Origin: Actinomycetota bacterium
GTDB taxonomy: Bacteria; Actinomycetota; Actinomycetes; Nanopelagicales; Nanopelagicaceae
Direction of reading: 5' to 3'
DNA: 24,426 bases
NCBI GenBank assembly: GCA_009699795.1
Contig: WLNK01000005.1
Coordinates: 1 to 24,426, forward strand
The position numbers and the translations under genes were made by a program. The notes under the pieces are model-generated. The model ran no database searches. It saw nothing but the letters and a program-made list of their open reading frames with translations, and had not been told where the DNA came from. Shown one piece after another: positions 1 through 7,639 of the stretch. Each line of letters opens with the position of its first letter. Within the stretch, counting starts at the first letter, position 1.

Positions 1-23
1 TAGGGATATTTATTAATTCGATA

Positions 24-1103
24 CTAAATGCGCTCTCCTGTAGATGCATTGAAGAGGTGAACAGCTGATTGGTTAACGCCAACTGTAATTTTGTCTCCCG
101 GCATAGGTGGATTCTTTGGATCCCAGCGAACAATAACTTGTGCAGCCTCATCCGATGAGTTCGCAAACTTAACGTTCGGATCTGCCGGCTTTCCGTAGAC
201 GAATGCATCTGCTCCGAGTTCTTCCACAACTTCCACTTGTACGTGGAAGCCAGATGAAGCTGGAGTGAAACTTTCTGGGCGAATGCCAACAGTTACCGAT
301 GAACCTGCACTTGCTGGAACATCAATTGCAAGATCACCAAGCATCGCTTTTCCTCCAGAACCTGAGGCGTTGAGAAGGTTCATCGCTGGCGATCCAATGA
401 ATCCTGCAACGAATGCATTCGCTGGATTGTCATACAAATTTCGAGGTGTATCTACTTGTTGAAGTAGTCCATCTTTAAGAACTGCAACGCGATCACCCAT
501 CGTCATCGCTTCGACCTGGTCGTGAGTTACATAAACAGTTGTGATTCCCAAACGACGCTGAAGAGCTGCAATTTGTGTGCGAGTTGCAACGCGCAACTTC
601 GCATCAAGGTTTGAAAGTGGTTCGTCCATAAGAAATACCTGAGGTTCGCGAACAATCGCGCGACCCATAGCTACGCGCTGACGCTGTCCACCTGAAAGAG
701 CCTTTGGCTTGCGATCTAGGTATGGTTCAAGGTCGAGCAACTTAGCTGCTTCATTTACGCGACGATCGCGTTCTTCTTTTGGAGTTCCGGCGATCTTAAG
801 TGCGAATCCCATGTTCTCTGCAACAGTCATGTGCGGATAAAGTGCATATGACTGGAAGACCATTGCAATGTCACGATCTTTTGGAGCGACATTTGTTACG
901 TCGCGATCGCCAATTAAAATTCGTCCGCCATCAATTTCTTCAAGGCCCGCCAACATTCGAAGTGATGTTGACTTACCGCAACCTGATGGTCCAACAAGCA
1001 CAAGGAATTCACCGTCTTTAACAGTGAGGTTGAGTTTGTCGACTGCAGGTTTCGCAGTTCCTGGATAAATTCGTGAAGCGTTTTCGAAAACTACTGATGC
1101 CAT
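24..1103 (-). CDS. ugpC: Sugar ABC transporter ATP-binding protein, UgpC/MsmK family
   Basis: Cytoplasmic ATPase that powers carbohydrate ABC importers (CUT1 class). The 359-residue protein has the full ABC set: Walker A GPSGCGKST at about 38-46, Q-loop at 84, signature LSGGQRQR at 136-143, Walker B VFLMDEP at 156-162, D-loop SNLDAK and switch histidine 194. A C-terminal regulatory OB-fold (TOBE/MOI type) fills about 240-359, which marks the UgpC/MsmK/MalK group. The ATG start is supported by AAGGAGA 7 nt upstream. No permease or binding-protein gene is adjacent, so it probably serves several sugar transporters encoded elsewhere, as MsmK-type ATPases are known to do. Substrate cannot be read from sequence. 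The family call is very secure; the symbol is a family label. A dyad lies just upstream of its ribosome site. Confidence 0.95.
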   Translation of the reverse strand: MASVVFENASRIYPGTAKPAVDKLNLTVKDGEFLVLVGPSGCGKSTSLRMLAGLEEIDGGRILIGDRDVTNVAPKDRDIAMVFQSYALYPHMTVAENMGFALKIAGTPKEERDRRVNEAAKLLDLEPYLDRKPKALSGGQRQRVAMGRAIVREPQVFLMDEPLSNLDAKLRVATRTQIAALQRRLGITTVYVTHDQVEAMTMGDRVAVLKDGLLQQVDTPRNLYDNPANAFVAGFIGSPAMNLLNASGSGGKAMLGDLAIDVPASAGSSVTVGIRPESFTPASSGFHVQVEVVEELGADAFVYGKPADPNVKFANSSDEAAQVIVRWDPKNPPMPGDKITVGVNQSAVHLFNASTGERI

Positions 1104-1120
1104 GCGTAAATCTCCTTCTC

Positions 1121-1138
1121 CGGGCAGGTACGTGCCCG
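1121..1138. promoter_or_regulatory. Near-perfect 18-bp dyad upstream of ugpC (candidate operator)
   Basis: CGGGCA and TGCCCG are perfect inverted 6-mers around a 6-bp centre. Counting the centre, 8 of 9 base pairs are symmetric. It sits 17 nt upstream of the ugpC ATG, just 5' of the ribosome site. Such an even-symmetry site fits a dimeric repressor (LacI, GntR or TetR type). It could also form a 5' UTR hairpin. Function is inferred. Confidence 0.45.
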
Positions 1139-1215
1139 ACGGTCCAAGGATGAAGGTGTTAGCCGGTTGGCTAGCGGTAGAAGGCTAGGGCACGCGAGCT
1201 TTTAATTGCAAGGGC

Positions 1216-1221
1216 TAGACT
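1216..1221 (+). promoter_or_regulatory. -10 box (TAGACT) of the CNNM/CorC gene
   Basis: TAGACT matches the actinobacterial TANNNT -10 pattern and ends 9 nt before the ATG at 1231. No Shine-Dalgarno sequence lies in between, so the mRNA may be leaderless or carry a very short leader. Confidence 0.5.
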
Positions 1222-1230
1222 TAAACCATC

Positions 1231-2526
1231 ATGGAGTCTCACTCGATTGGCTCACTTCTTGGCAATTTAGCCACTGTTGCAGCCCTGATCCTCGTCGCAT
1301 CACTTTTCGTAGCAGCCGAGATTGCACTCATCTCATTACGTGAAAGTCAGATTCGCCAGCTCGCTTTAAAAGGAAAACGTGGCGCTCGTGTTGCAAAACT
1401 TGCCGAAAACCCAAATCGTTTCTTAGCTGCTGCACAAGTTGGAGTAACTGTTTGCGGATTTCTTTCTGCAGCACTTGGTGCTGAAAGACTTGGAATATAT
1501 GTAATTCCTGAGTTAGTAAAACTTGGCCTAACAGACGAGGCAGCTAATACGGTTTCCCTCATTGGCGTCACACTCGTTATCGCTTATTTTTCTCTTGTCT
1601 TTGGAGAACTAGTTCCAAAGCGACTAGCTCTTTATCGCACAGAAGAAATTTCACTTGCCAGCGCTGGAATAATTGATGTACTGGCAAAGTTCTTCCGTCC
1701 AGTTATCTGGTTGCTTTCACATTCAACAGATATTGTCGTGCGAATTTTTGGAATAGATCCAAAAGAACAACGTAGCCAAATGTCTGAAGAAGAGCTTCTA
1801 GATTTAGTTACCGGTCACTCAGCACTCACAGATGAAGAGCGCGACATTGTTGAAGAAGTATTTAACGCATCTGAACGTGAAGTTCATGAAATTATGGTTC
1901 CTCGCACCGAAGTTGATTTCATGGATGCCTCCCTCTCTATCAGCAAGGCCATTGCACTTGCCGTTGAAAAATCTCATTCGCGATATCCAGTTGTACGTGG
2001 ATCAACGGATGAAGTAATTGGATTTATTCACGTACGTGACTTGCTTGATACTTCACTTGTTAATAGCACGGGAAAGATTCAAGAATTAGTGCGAAACATT
2101 ATGTTTTTGCCTGGCACAAAAGGCGTATTGCCGGCTCTGACTGAAATGAGAAACCAAAGGCAACATCTGGCAATTGTCTTGGATGAGTACGGAGGCACTG
2201 ATGGAATAGTGACCTTAGAAAATCTAGTTGAGTGCCTAATCGGTGACATTAAAGATGAATACGACGCTGATGAAAGCGAAGTTTCTGCGAAGTCGCGTAC
2301 CGGTGATTTTGAAATTGATGGGTTAATTTCAATTGAGGATCTTAAAGAAAAGACTGGTGTGGAGATTCCAGATGGGCCCTATGAGACAGCAAGTGGATTT
2401 GTCATGCATTATTTAGGTCGAATCCCCGTGGCACACGATGTTGTAAGCATTAATGGTGTCCGCTTTACCGTCCTTACAATGGAAGGAAAACGCGCAGGGC
2501 AGTTATTAATCTCTCGTAACTACTGA
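1231..2526 (+). CDS. CNNM/CorC-type membrane protein with CBS pair (hemolysin C family)
   Basis: Inner-membrane protein of the HlyC/CorC (TlyC) family, related to CNNM magnesium/divalent-cation exporters. The 431 residues show an N-terminal DUF21/CNNM transmembrane domain with hydrophobic segments at about 13-35, 64-85, 105-125 and 138-172, including the typical GELVPKRLAL at 125-134. A linker (SEEELLDLV) leads to a CBS pair at about 200-340 with the IMVPRTEV start and a DEYGGTDGIVTLENLVE stretch. A CorC_HlyC transporter-associated domain ends the protein. Length and order match full-length family members. It is followed 20 bp later by trpS on the same strand. The older name hemolysin is historical; ion transport or homeostasis is the likelier role, known only from relatives. 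Confidence 0.93.
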   Translation: MESHSIGSLLGNLATVAALILVASLFVAAEIALISLRESQIRQLALKGKRGARVAKLAENPNRFLAAAQVGVTVCGFLSAALGAERLGIYVIPELVKLGLTDEAANTVSLIGVTLVIAYFSLVFGELVPKRLALYRTEEISLASAGIIDVLAKFFRPVIWLLSHSTDIVVRIFGIDPKEQRSQMSEEELLDLVTGHSALTDEERDIVEEVFNASEREVHEIMVPRTEVDFMDASLSISKAIALAVEKSHSRYPVVRGSTDEVIGFIHVRDLLDTSLVNSTGKIQELVRNIMFLPGTKGVLPALTEMRNQRQHLAIVLDEYGGTDGIVTLENLVECLIGDIKDEYDADESEVSAKSRTGDFEIDGLISIEDLKEKTGVEIPDGPYETASGFVMHYLGRIPVAHDVVSINGVRFTVLTMEGKRAGQLLISRNY

Positions 2527-2533
2527 TTCATGC

Positions 2534-2539
2534 GAGAAT
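2534..2539 (+). promoter_or_regulatory. Possible -10 box (GAGAAT) of trpS
   Basis: GAGAAT ends 7 nt before the trpS ATG, the same spacing as better TANNNT boxes in this window, and no Shine-Dalgarno sequence is visible. It departs from consensus at the first base, so support is weak. trpS could be co-transcribed with the upstream gene instead. Confidence 0.3.
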
Positions 2540-2546
2540 TACGCCC

Positions 2547-3545
2547 ATGACATTGAAGAGAGTCTTATCTGGCATTCAGCCAACTAGTGACTCGTTCCAT
2601 CTAGGAAATTATCTTGGTGCGGTTAAACAATGGGTCGAACTCCAAGATGGGCATGATGCTTTTTACTGCATAGTTGATTTACACGCTCTGACAGTCGAAA
2701 CCGATCCTAAGTTGATGCGTAAGCGAACACTGATTTCAGCTGCTCAGTTATTGGCGCTCGGAATTTCTCCTGAGAAGGCAACTCTTTTTGTTCAATCTCA
2801 GGTTCCACAACACAACCAACTTGGTTGGATTATGGAGTGTCTTACAGGTTTCGGCGAAGCAAGTCGCATGACTCAATTTAAAGATAAGTCACAGAAGTCA
2901 GGCACAGACACAACACGAGTTGGTCTTTTCACGTATCCAATGTTGATGGCGGCAGATATTTTGCTTTACCAGACACATTTAGTTCCGGTTGGTGAAGATC
3001 AACGCCAACATATCGAACTCACACGTGATATTGCTGAGAGATTTAATTCAAAGTATGGAAAAACTTTTGTTGTGCCAGAGGGATACATTCTCAAAGAGGG
3101 CGCAAAGATTTACGACATAGCCGAACCAACAGCAAAGATGAGTAAGTCCTCAGGTACTGGCGCAGGTCTCATTGAGATTATGGATTCACCCGAAACAAAT
3201 TTAAAGAAGATTAAGAGCGCGGTAACTGATGCAGGCCGCGAAGTAACTTTTGACTCCGTTAATAAACCAGGGATTAGCAATCTTCTCACCATTCACAGCG
3301 CACTATCTGGACGCACTATCAAAGAACTAGAAAATGAGTTCGATGGAAAAGGTTATGGCGACTTTAAATCAGCAGTGGCTGAAGTGGTTGTCGAGTATCT
3401 TCGCCCGATTCGCTCTAAGGCACTTGAACTCTTAGAAGACGAAGCGCACCTTGTAAAGATCTTGCACGAAGGTGCTGCTAAAGCACAAGCCGTGGCATCT
3501 AAGACGTTGGAAGGTACCTACAAGAATTTGGGGCTAGTTCTTTAA
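2547..3545 (+). CDS. trpS: Tryptophanyl-tRNA synthetase
   Basis: Class I aminoacyl-tRNA synthetase that charges tRNA-Trp in the cytoplasm. The 332 residues are the usual bacterial TrpRS length. The HIGH-equivalent is FHLGN at 17-21 inside the family-typical GIQPTSDSFHLGNYLGA, and KMSKS is exact at 197-201. Other hallmarks are YPMLMAADILLY (130-141) and VGEDQRQHIELTRD (148-161). The ATG start places the Rossmann fold a few residues in, as in relatives. The gene ends 2 bp before the converging pccA stop, so no intrinsic terminator fits between them. Confidence 0.98.
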   Translation: MTLKRVLSGIQPTSDSFHLGNYLGAVKQWVELQDGHDAFYCIVDLHALTVETDPKLMRKRTLISAAQLLALGISPEKATLFVQSQVPQHNQLGWIMECLTGFGEASRMTQFKDKSQKSGTDTTRVGLFTYPMLMAADILLYQTHLVPVGEDQRQHIELTRDIAERFNSKYGKTFVVPEGYILKEGAKIYDIAEPTAKMSKSSGTGAGLIEIMDSPETNLKKIKSAVTDAGREVTFDSVNKPGISNLLTIHSALSGRTIKELENEFDGKGYGDFKSAVAEVVVEYLRPIRSKALELLEDEAHLVKILHEGAAKAQAVASKTLEGTYKNLGLVL

Positions 3546-3547
3546 GA

Positions 3548-5266
3548 TTATGCGTCTGCTATTTCGCAGAGAACAGTTCCGCTCGAAACCGTTTCTCCAA
3601 TAACAGCTTTTAGATTCTTAATCACACCACTCTTGTGTGCATTCAGTGGCTGCTCCATCTTCATCGCCTCAAGGACAATGATCAAATCCCCAACTTCAAC
3701 TTTTGCACCCTCTGCAACTGCAACTTTCACAACAGTTCCCTGCATCGGGCTCGAAAGAGAAGTACCACCTGCGCCACCTGCAGCTGATTGCTTGGCTCGA
3801 TGGCGTTTCACAACTGGCTCTGGAGTATGAAGTTTGATTTCGAATCTCTTGCCATTTACTTCGGCTACAAGATGCTCAGCTGCAACTCTCGTTGTGACTT
3901 CAGCTGCTTGGGCCTGATAAGCAGGAATTTCGTTCTTAAATTCGTTCTCAATATAACTTGTGTAGACCTTGAAGTTCTTTGTGTAAGCAGGGTCTTCAAG
4001 AATTGCTCTATGAAAAGTTAGCGCAGTTGCTAGCCCTTCAATTTTAAATTCCGCTAAAGCGCGTCGAGCTCGCTCAATTGCTTGTTCGCGAGTTGCACCG
4101 GTAACAATGAGTTTGGCAAGAAGTGAGTCAAAGTTTCCGCCGATGGTGTCACCTTTTCTAAAACCAGCATCTACACGAACACCAGGCCCGGTTGGCAAAT
4201 TCCATTCGGTGATTCGACCGGGTGCTGGCAAGAATGAGCGACCTGGATCTTCACCGTTGATTCGGAATTCAAGTGAATGTCCGCGAATAACCGGGTCATC
4301 AAATCCAAGTGGCTCACCCACCGCGATGCGAAATTGTTCGCGCACCAAATCGATGCCTGTGATTTCTTCACTTACGGGGTGTTCAACTTGTAGGCGCGTA
4401 TTAACTTCAAGAAATGAGATAGTGCCATCGTTACCAACTAAGAATTCGCATGTGCCTGCGCCGATGTATCCAGCTTCTTTCATGATTGCTTTACTCGAAC
4501 GATAGAGCTCTTCATTTTGCTCTTTCGTTAAGAATGGCGCCGGAGCCTCTTCAACTAGTTTTTGGTGACGACGTTGCAATGAGCAATCGCGCGTACTTAC
4601 AACTACTGCATGACCGTGCTTATCTACTAAAACTTGTGTTTCAACATGTCGCGGTTTATCTAAGTAACGCTCAACAAAACATTCACCGCGACCAAATCCT
4701 GCCACTGCTTCGCGCACAGCTGAATCAAATAACTCTGGAATCTCTTCCATAGTGCGCGCAACCTTTAACCCGCGTCCTCCACCACCAAATGCAGCTTTAA
4801 TTGCAACCGGAAGTCCATGTTCTTTAGCGAATGCAGTAACTTCTTCATGGCCTTTAACTGGATCTTTTGTTCCGGCTACGAGAGGAGCACCGGCGGCAGC
4901 GGCAATTCTTCGTGCAGATACTTTGTCGCCGAGCGCGCTAATTGCAGCGGGTGGCGGTCCAATCCATATGAGACCAGCATCTATGACAGCCTGCGCGAAA
5001 TCGGCTCGCTCAGATAGAAATCCATAACCAGGGTGAACTGCATCGGCGCCAGATTCTTTTGCTGCTGCAATCAATTTATTAATATTCAAATAAGTTTCTG
5101 AAGCAGTTAATCCCTGCAGTGAAAATGCAAAATCTGCACTCTGTGTGTGTATTGCATCTCGATCTTCATCGGAGTAAACGGCTACGCTCTCAATTTCGTG
5201 GTCTTTACATGCGCGAATTACGCGGACAGCAATCTCTCCACGGTTAGCAATCAGTACGCGTTTCAT
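3548..5266 (-). CDS. pccA: Acyl-CoA carboxylase alpha subunit (biotin carboxylase + BCCP)
   Basis: Carboxylates biotin with ATP and bicarbonate and carries it on its own BCCP domain for transfer by the beta subunit, making malonyl- or methylmalonyl-CoA. The first ATG of the real protein is at 5264-5266 (MKRVLIANRGEIAVRV), giving 572 residues. AAAGGAGA precedes it and the ATG overlaps the maf stop as ATGA; an upstream in-frame start would add 8 non-family residues. Domains: biotin carboxylase N-term about 1-110, ATP-grasp about 115-310 with glycine-rich loop GGGGRG (161-166) and EVNTRLQVEHP (287-297), biotin carboxylase C-term to about 440, linker, BCCP about 500-572 with EAMKM and biotin-accepting Lys536. 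It resembles actinobacterial AccA3. Last gene of the operon pccB-accE-maf-pccA. Substrate choice (acetyl or propionyl) lies mainly with the beta subunit. Confidence 0.96.
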   Translation of the reverse strand: MKRVLIANRGEIAVRVIRACKDHEIESVAVYSDEDRDAIHTQSADFAFSLQGLTASETYLNINKLIAAAKESGADAVHPGYGFLSERADFAQAVIDAGLIWIGPPPAAISALGDKVSARRIAAAAGAPLVAGTKDPVKGHEEVTAFAKEHGLPVAIKAAFGGGGRGLKVARTMEEIPELFDSAVREAVAGFGRGECFVERYLDKPRHVETQVLVDKHGHAVVVSTRDCSLQRRHQKLVEEAPAPFLTKEQNEELYRSSKAIMKEAGYIGAGTCEFLVGNDGTISFLEVNTRLQVEHPVSEEITGIDLVREQFRIAVGEPLGFDDPVIRGHSLEFRINGEDPGRSFLPAPGRITEWNLPTGPGVRVDAGFRKGDTIGGNFDSLLAKLIVTGATREQAIERARRALAEFKIEGLATALTFHRAILEDPAYTKNFKVYTSYIENEFKNEIPAYQAQAAEVTTRVAAEHLVAEVNGKRFEIKLHTPEPVVKRHRAKQSAAGGAGGTSLSSPMQGTVVKVAVAEGAKVEVGDLIIVLEAMKMEQPLNAHKSGVIKNLKAVIGETVSSGTVLCEIADA

Positions 5267-5865
5267 CGCATCTCCTTTACCTCGGGCCAAGAATATCCAA
5301 GTTGGGTCATTGCACTTCGAATAAATGGCATTGAAATTCCTACAACGTTTGTGTAATCGCCTTCAATCACAGGGATGAAGGGCGAACCAAAGCCATCGAG
5401 AGTAAAACCACCGGCGACATGAAGTGGTTCACCTGAATCGACATAGTCATCGATCTCCAAATCTGACATTTTTGAAAAAGTTACTTTCGTAGTTATGCGG
5501 TCGGCAATTTCTTTACCTGTGGAGCTATCAATAACGCAATGTCCGGTATGAAGTAAACCTGAACGACCACTTATTTTCTTAGCTCTCTCTTTCGCAACTT
5601 CTGGGGTACCAGGCTTACCAAATGAAACTCCATCTACATCAAATGTTGAGTCGCAACCTATAACGATTGCTGGATAATCGAGTTTCTCTAAAACCGTATG
5701 TGCCTTTGTGATTGCAAGTGCAATCACCATATCTTCAGGATTCATTTCGTTGAAGAAATCTGTTTCTTCGTCAACGCTACTCACAATTACTTTCGGCTTT
5801 AGCCCAGCGCCTTCTAATAATCGAAGGCGCGAGGTTGATTGTGAAGCCAGGACAATTGTTGGCAT
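5263..5865 (-). CDS. maf: Maf-like nucleotide pyrophosphatase
   Basis: Maf/YhdE-type house-cleaning enzyme predicted to hydrolyse non-canonical or excess nucleoside triphosphates to monophosphates. The 200 residues begin with IVLASQST and contain the family series: SxSRLRLL near the N-terminus, VDEETDF (about 31-37), IGCDSTFDVDG (about 68-78), SGRSGLLHTG, and the C-terminal AGGFTLDGFGSPFIPVIEGDYTNVVG, shown here in two overlapping parts. Some positions differ from the textbook pattern (STSR rather than SPRR; STF rather than TVV), which is common in actinobacterial members. It starts 2 bp after the epsilon stop and overlaps pccA by 4 bp (ATGA). No strong Shine-Dalgarno sequence is seen, so coupled translation is likely. 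The same placement beside acyl-CoA carboxylase genes occurs in Mycobacterium (from memory), with no known functional reason. Confidence 0.9.
   Translation of the reverse strand: MPTIVLASQSTSRLRLLEGAGLKPKVIVSSVDEETDFFNEMNPEDMVIALAITKAHTVLEKLDYPAIVIGCDSTFDVDGVSFGKPGTPEVAKERAKKISGRSGLLHTGHCVIDSSTGKEIADRITTKVTFSKMSDLEIDDYVDSGEPLHVAGGFTLDGFGSPFIPVIEGDYTNVVGISMPFIRSAMTQLGYSWPEVKEMR
5271..5278 (-). promoter_or_regulatory. Ribosome binding site of pccA
   Basis: In mRNA sense this is AAAGGAGA, 4 nt before the ATG at 5266, and it lies inside the maf C-terminal codons. It fixes the pccA start and, with the ATGA overlap, suggests translational coupling to maf. Confidence 0.75.
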
Positions 5866-5867
5866 AT

Positions 5868-6050
5868 TTAAGAGCTCTTGCGGGCGCCGAAATTAATCTG
5901 ATGCGGTAATGGCTGACGCAACTGTGGAGCACCAAAAATACTGCGCTTGATGACGGGAGCCAGTGACTGGACTTTATGTCCAGCGATAGCAACCTTGAGC
6001 GCTAACAGCTCTTCATCGGTGGGATTACCTGAAGTTACGTTGAATTCCAT
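5868..6050 (-). CDS. accE: Acyl-CoA carboxylase epsilon subunit (small)
   Basis: Small stabilising subunit found with actinobacterial acyl-CoA carboxylases (AccE5/PccE type). It is 60 residues, with the family signature at the N-terminus: a short beta strand (EFNVTSGN), then PTDEELLALKVAI. The rest is basic and Pro/Gly-containing with no fold I can name. Its ATG shares one base with the pccB stop (TAATG), so it is probably translated by reinitiation. The call rests on the PTDEELLAL motif, size and position between beta and alpha genes. It resembles the short Streptomyces form more than the longer mycobacterial AccE5. Its known role is promoting assembly of the alpha-beta complex. Confidence 0.85.
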   Translation of the reverse strand: MEFNVTSGNPTDEELLALKVAIAGHKVQSLAPVIKRSIFGAPQLRQPLPHQINFGARKSS

Positions 6051-7621
6051 TAGAGAGGAATATTTCCGTGTTTGCGTGCTGGCAATGTATCGCGCTTTGT
6101 CTTAAGTGTTCTGAAAGCTTTAGTGATGTATGCGCGTGATTGATGTGGCTCAATTACCGTGTCAATCGTTCCGCGCTCTGCAGCTGCGTAAGGATTTGAA
6201 AGTGTTTCGGTGTAATCCTTAATTAATTCAGCGCGAACTTTTTCAGGGTTCTTTGCCTCCGCAAGCTCTTTTCGGTAAAGAATGTTTACAGCACCTTGTG
6301 CGCCCATAACGGCAATTTCAGCGCTAGGCCAAGCGAAGTTGATATCGCTACCGAGATATTTCGATCCCATGACTATAAAAGCACCGCCATAAGCCTTGCG
6401 AGTAATAAGGGTTACAAGCGGAACTGATGCTTCTGCATATGCATAGAGCAACTTTGCACCGCGGCGAATAATTCCGTTCCATTCTTGTTCGGTGCCCGGT
6501 AAGAATCCAGGAACATCTACAAGAGTAAGAATTGGAATGTTGAAGGCATCGCAGAATCGCAAGAAACGCGCCGCTTTCTCGCTTGAATTAATATCGAGAG
6601 TTCCAGCCAACTGTGATGGTTGGTTTGCAATAATTCCAACAGATTCGCCTTCTATGCGCGCAAATCCAACAACAATATTTGGTGCGTAAAGGGCATGCAC
6701 TTCTAGGAATTCGCCTTCATCAACTAGAGCTTGAATCAAAACCTTCATGTCATATGGCTGATTTGGGCTATCTGGAATCAAAGTGTTGAGTGCGACATCT
6801 GCTGGAGATTCTTCAAGTGTTTGCGTTGGTGGTAGATGTGGCGCGCCATCCATATTGTTTGATGGCAGATATGAAAGAAGTGCTTTTACATAATCAATAG
6901 CATCAGCTTCGCTATCGGCAAGGTAATGAGCATTTCCAGATCGAGTGTTGTGTGTTAGACCGCCGCCGAGTTCTTCCATTCCAACATCTTCGCCAGTCAC
7001 AGTTTTAATCACATCTGGACCGGTAATAAACATGTGCGAAGTTTCCTTCACCATCACTGTGAAATCTGTAAGTGCTGGCGAGTAAGCAGATCCGCCGGCG
7101 CATGGACCCAAAATGAGTGAGATCTGAGGAATTACACCCGATGATCTTGTGTTTAATCTAAATATTTTTCCGAAGCCATTAAGAGAGGCGACACCTTCTT
7201 GAATACGAGCGCCGCCAGAGTCATTTATTCCAATGAGTGGAATCCCACTCTTAAGTGCAAACTCAGCAATCTTTACAATCTTTTCAGCATGAACTTCTCC
7301 AAGGCTTCCACCCATGATTGTGAAGTCTTGCGAATACAGAGCAATCGGACGCCCATCAACTGTTGCAGTTCCAATAACTACTCCATCACCGTAAGGACGG
7401 TTTTTTTCCATTCCAAATTGCGTTGATCGGTGGCGAGCGAATTCATCAATTTCGGTAAAAGATTCTGCATCAACTAGCAATTCAATGCGTTCGCGAGCAG
7501 TGAGCTTTCCTTTGGCATGCTGCTTTTCAACTGCTCTGGCAGAACCGGCATGAACGGCTTCTTCAACACGTTGGCGTAAATCTTCGATTTTTCCTGAAGT
7601 TGTATGCAGATCTGGGCTCAT
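6050..7621 (-). CDS. pccB: Acyl-CoA carboxylase beta subunit (carboxyltransferase)
   Basis: Biotin-dependent carboxyltransferase that moves the carboxyl group from carboxybiotin to an acyl-CoA. The 523 residues match AccD5/PccB length, with two crotonase-like halves. In the N-half, GGSLGEVHAEKI, NDSGGARIQEGV and GPCAGGSAYSPALTDF carry the first oxyanion hole. In the C-half, VDVPGFLPGTEQE, RKAYGGAFIVMGSK and AVMGAQGAVNILYR are typical of propionyl/acetyl-CoA carboxylase beta chains. It is the first gene of a four-gene minus-strand operon. There is no Shine-Dalgarno sequence before the ATG; a -10-like TACCGT ends 6 nt upstream, so the operon mRNA is probably leaderless. Propionyl versus acetyl preference depends on one pocket residue that I cannot assign without an alignment. 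Confidence 0.95.
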   Translation of the reverse strand: MSPDLHTTSGKIEDLRQRVEEAVHAGSARAVEKQHAKGKLTARERIELLVDAESFTEIDEFARHRSTQFGMEKNRPYGDGVVIGTATVDGRPIALYSQDFTIMGGSLGEVHAEKIVKIAEFALKSGIPLIGINDSGGARIQEGVASLNGFGKIFRLNTRSSGVIPQISLILGPCAGGSAYSPALTDFTVMVKETSHMFITGPDVIKTVTGEDVGMEELGGGLTHNTRSGNAHYLADSEADAIDYVKALLSYLPSNNMDGAPHLPPTQTLEESPADVALNTLIPDSPNQPYDMKVLIQALVDEGEFLEVHALYAPNIVVGFARIEGESVGIIANQPSQLAGTLDINSSEKAARFLRFCDAFNIPILTLVDVPGFLPGTEQEWNGIIRRGAKLLYAYAEASVPLVTLITRKAYGGAFIVMGSKYLGSDINFAWPSAEIAVMGAQGAVNILYRKELAEAKNPEKVRAELIKDYTETLSNPYAAAERGTIDTVIEPHQSRAYITKAFRTLKTKRDTLPARKHGNIPL

Positions 7622-7626
7622 GCCCT

Positions 7627-7633
7627 TACGGTA
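7627..7633. promoter_or_regulatory. Shared symmetric -10 element for pccB and birA
   Basis: The heptamer TACGGTA reads TACGGT on the plus strand (7627-7632) and TACCGT on the minus strand (7633-7628). Both fit TANNNT. The plus reading ends 7 nt before a GTG at 7640 and the minus reading ends 6 nt before the pccB ATG at 7621. With only 18 bp between the two starts, one element seems to serve both directions with leaderless transcripts. This is inference from position and pattern. Confidence 0.55.
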
Positions 7634-7639
7634 CTAGTC

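Larger units (their letters stand above)
1104..1230. promoter_or_regulatory. Divergent intergenic region between ugpC and the CNNM gene
   Basis: This 127-bp region is the largest non-coding stretch in the window and must hold promoters for both flanking genes. On the minus strand it carries the ugpC ribosome site (1111-1117, AAGGAGA in mRNA sense). An 18-bp dyad lies at 1121-1138 and a smaller inverted repeat, TAGCC-N4-GGCTA, at 1160-1173. On the plus strand TAGACT at 1216-1221 is a good -10 box for the CNNM gene. I could not settle on a -10/-35 pair for ugpC. Confidence 0.6.

Noticed and set aside
1160..1173. TAGCC-N4-GGCTA inverted repeat as a terminator or riboswitch
   Set aside because: Short stem, no T-run and no conserved riboswitch core; kept only as part of the intergenic description.
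3555..3570. Hairpin TCTGC-N6-GCAGA near the trpS/pccA junction as a terminator
   Set aside because: Only a 5-bp stem, no T-run on either strand and located in the pccA C-terminal codons.
4107..4505. 132-codon open frame antisense to pccA
   Set aside because: Mirrors conserved biotin carboxylase codons, with no domain of its own.
5267..5290. Eight-residue N-terminal extension of pccA
   Set aside because: The family starts at MKRVLIANRG; the inner ATG has AAAGGAGA and an ATGA overlap with maf.
5870..5879. 10-bp palindrome AAGAGCTCTT between epsilon and maf
   Set aside because: Lies within epsilon coding sequence in an operon interior and is short enough to be chance.
7604..7639. Upstream ATG extension of birA overlapping the pccB start
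   Set aside because: It would add 12 residues without family similarity, lies inside the divergent gene and has no ribosome site; the GTG at 7640 has a -10 box at leaderless spacing.
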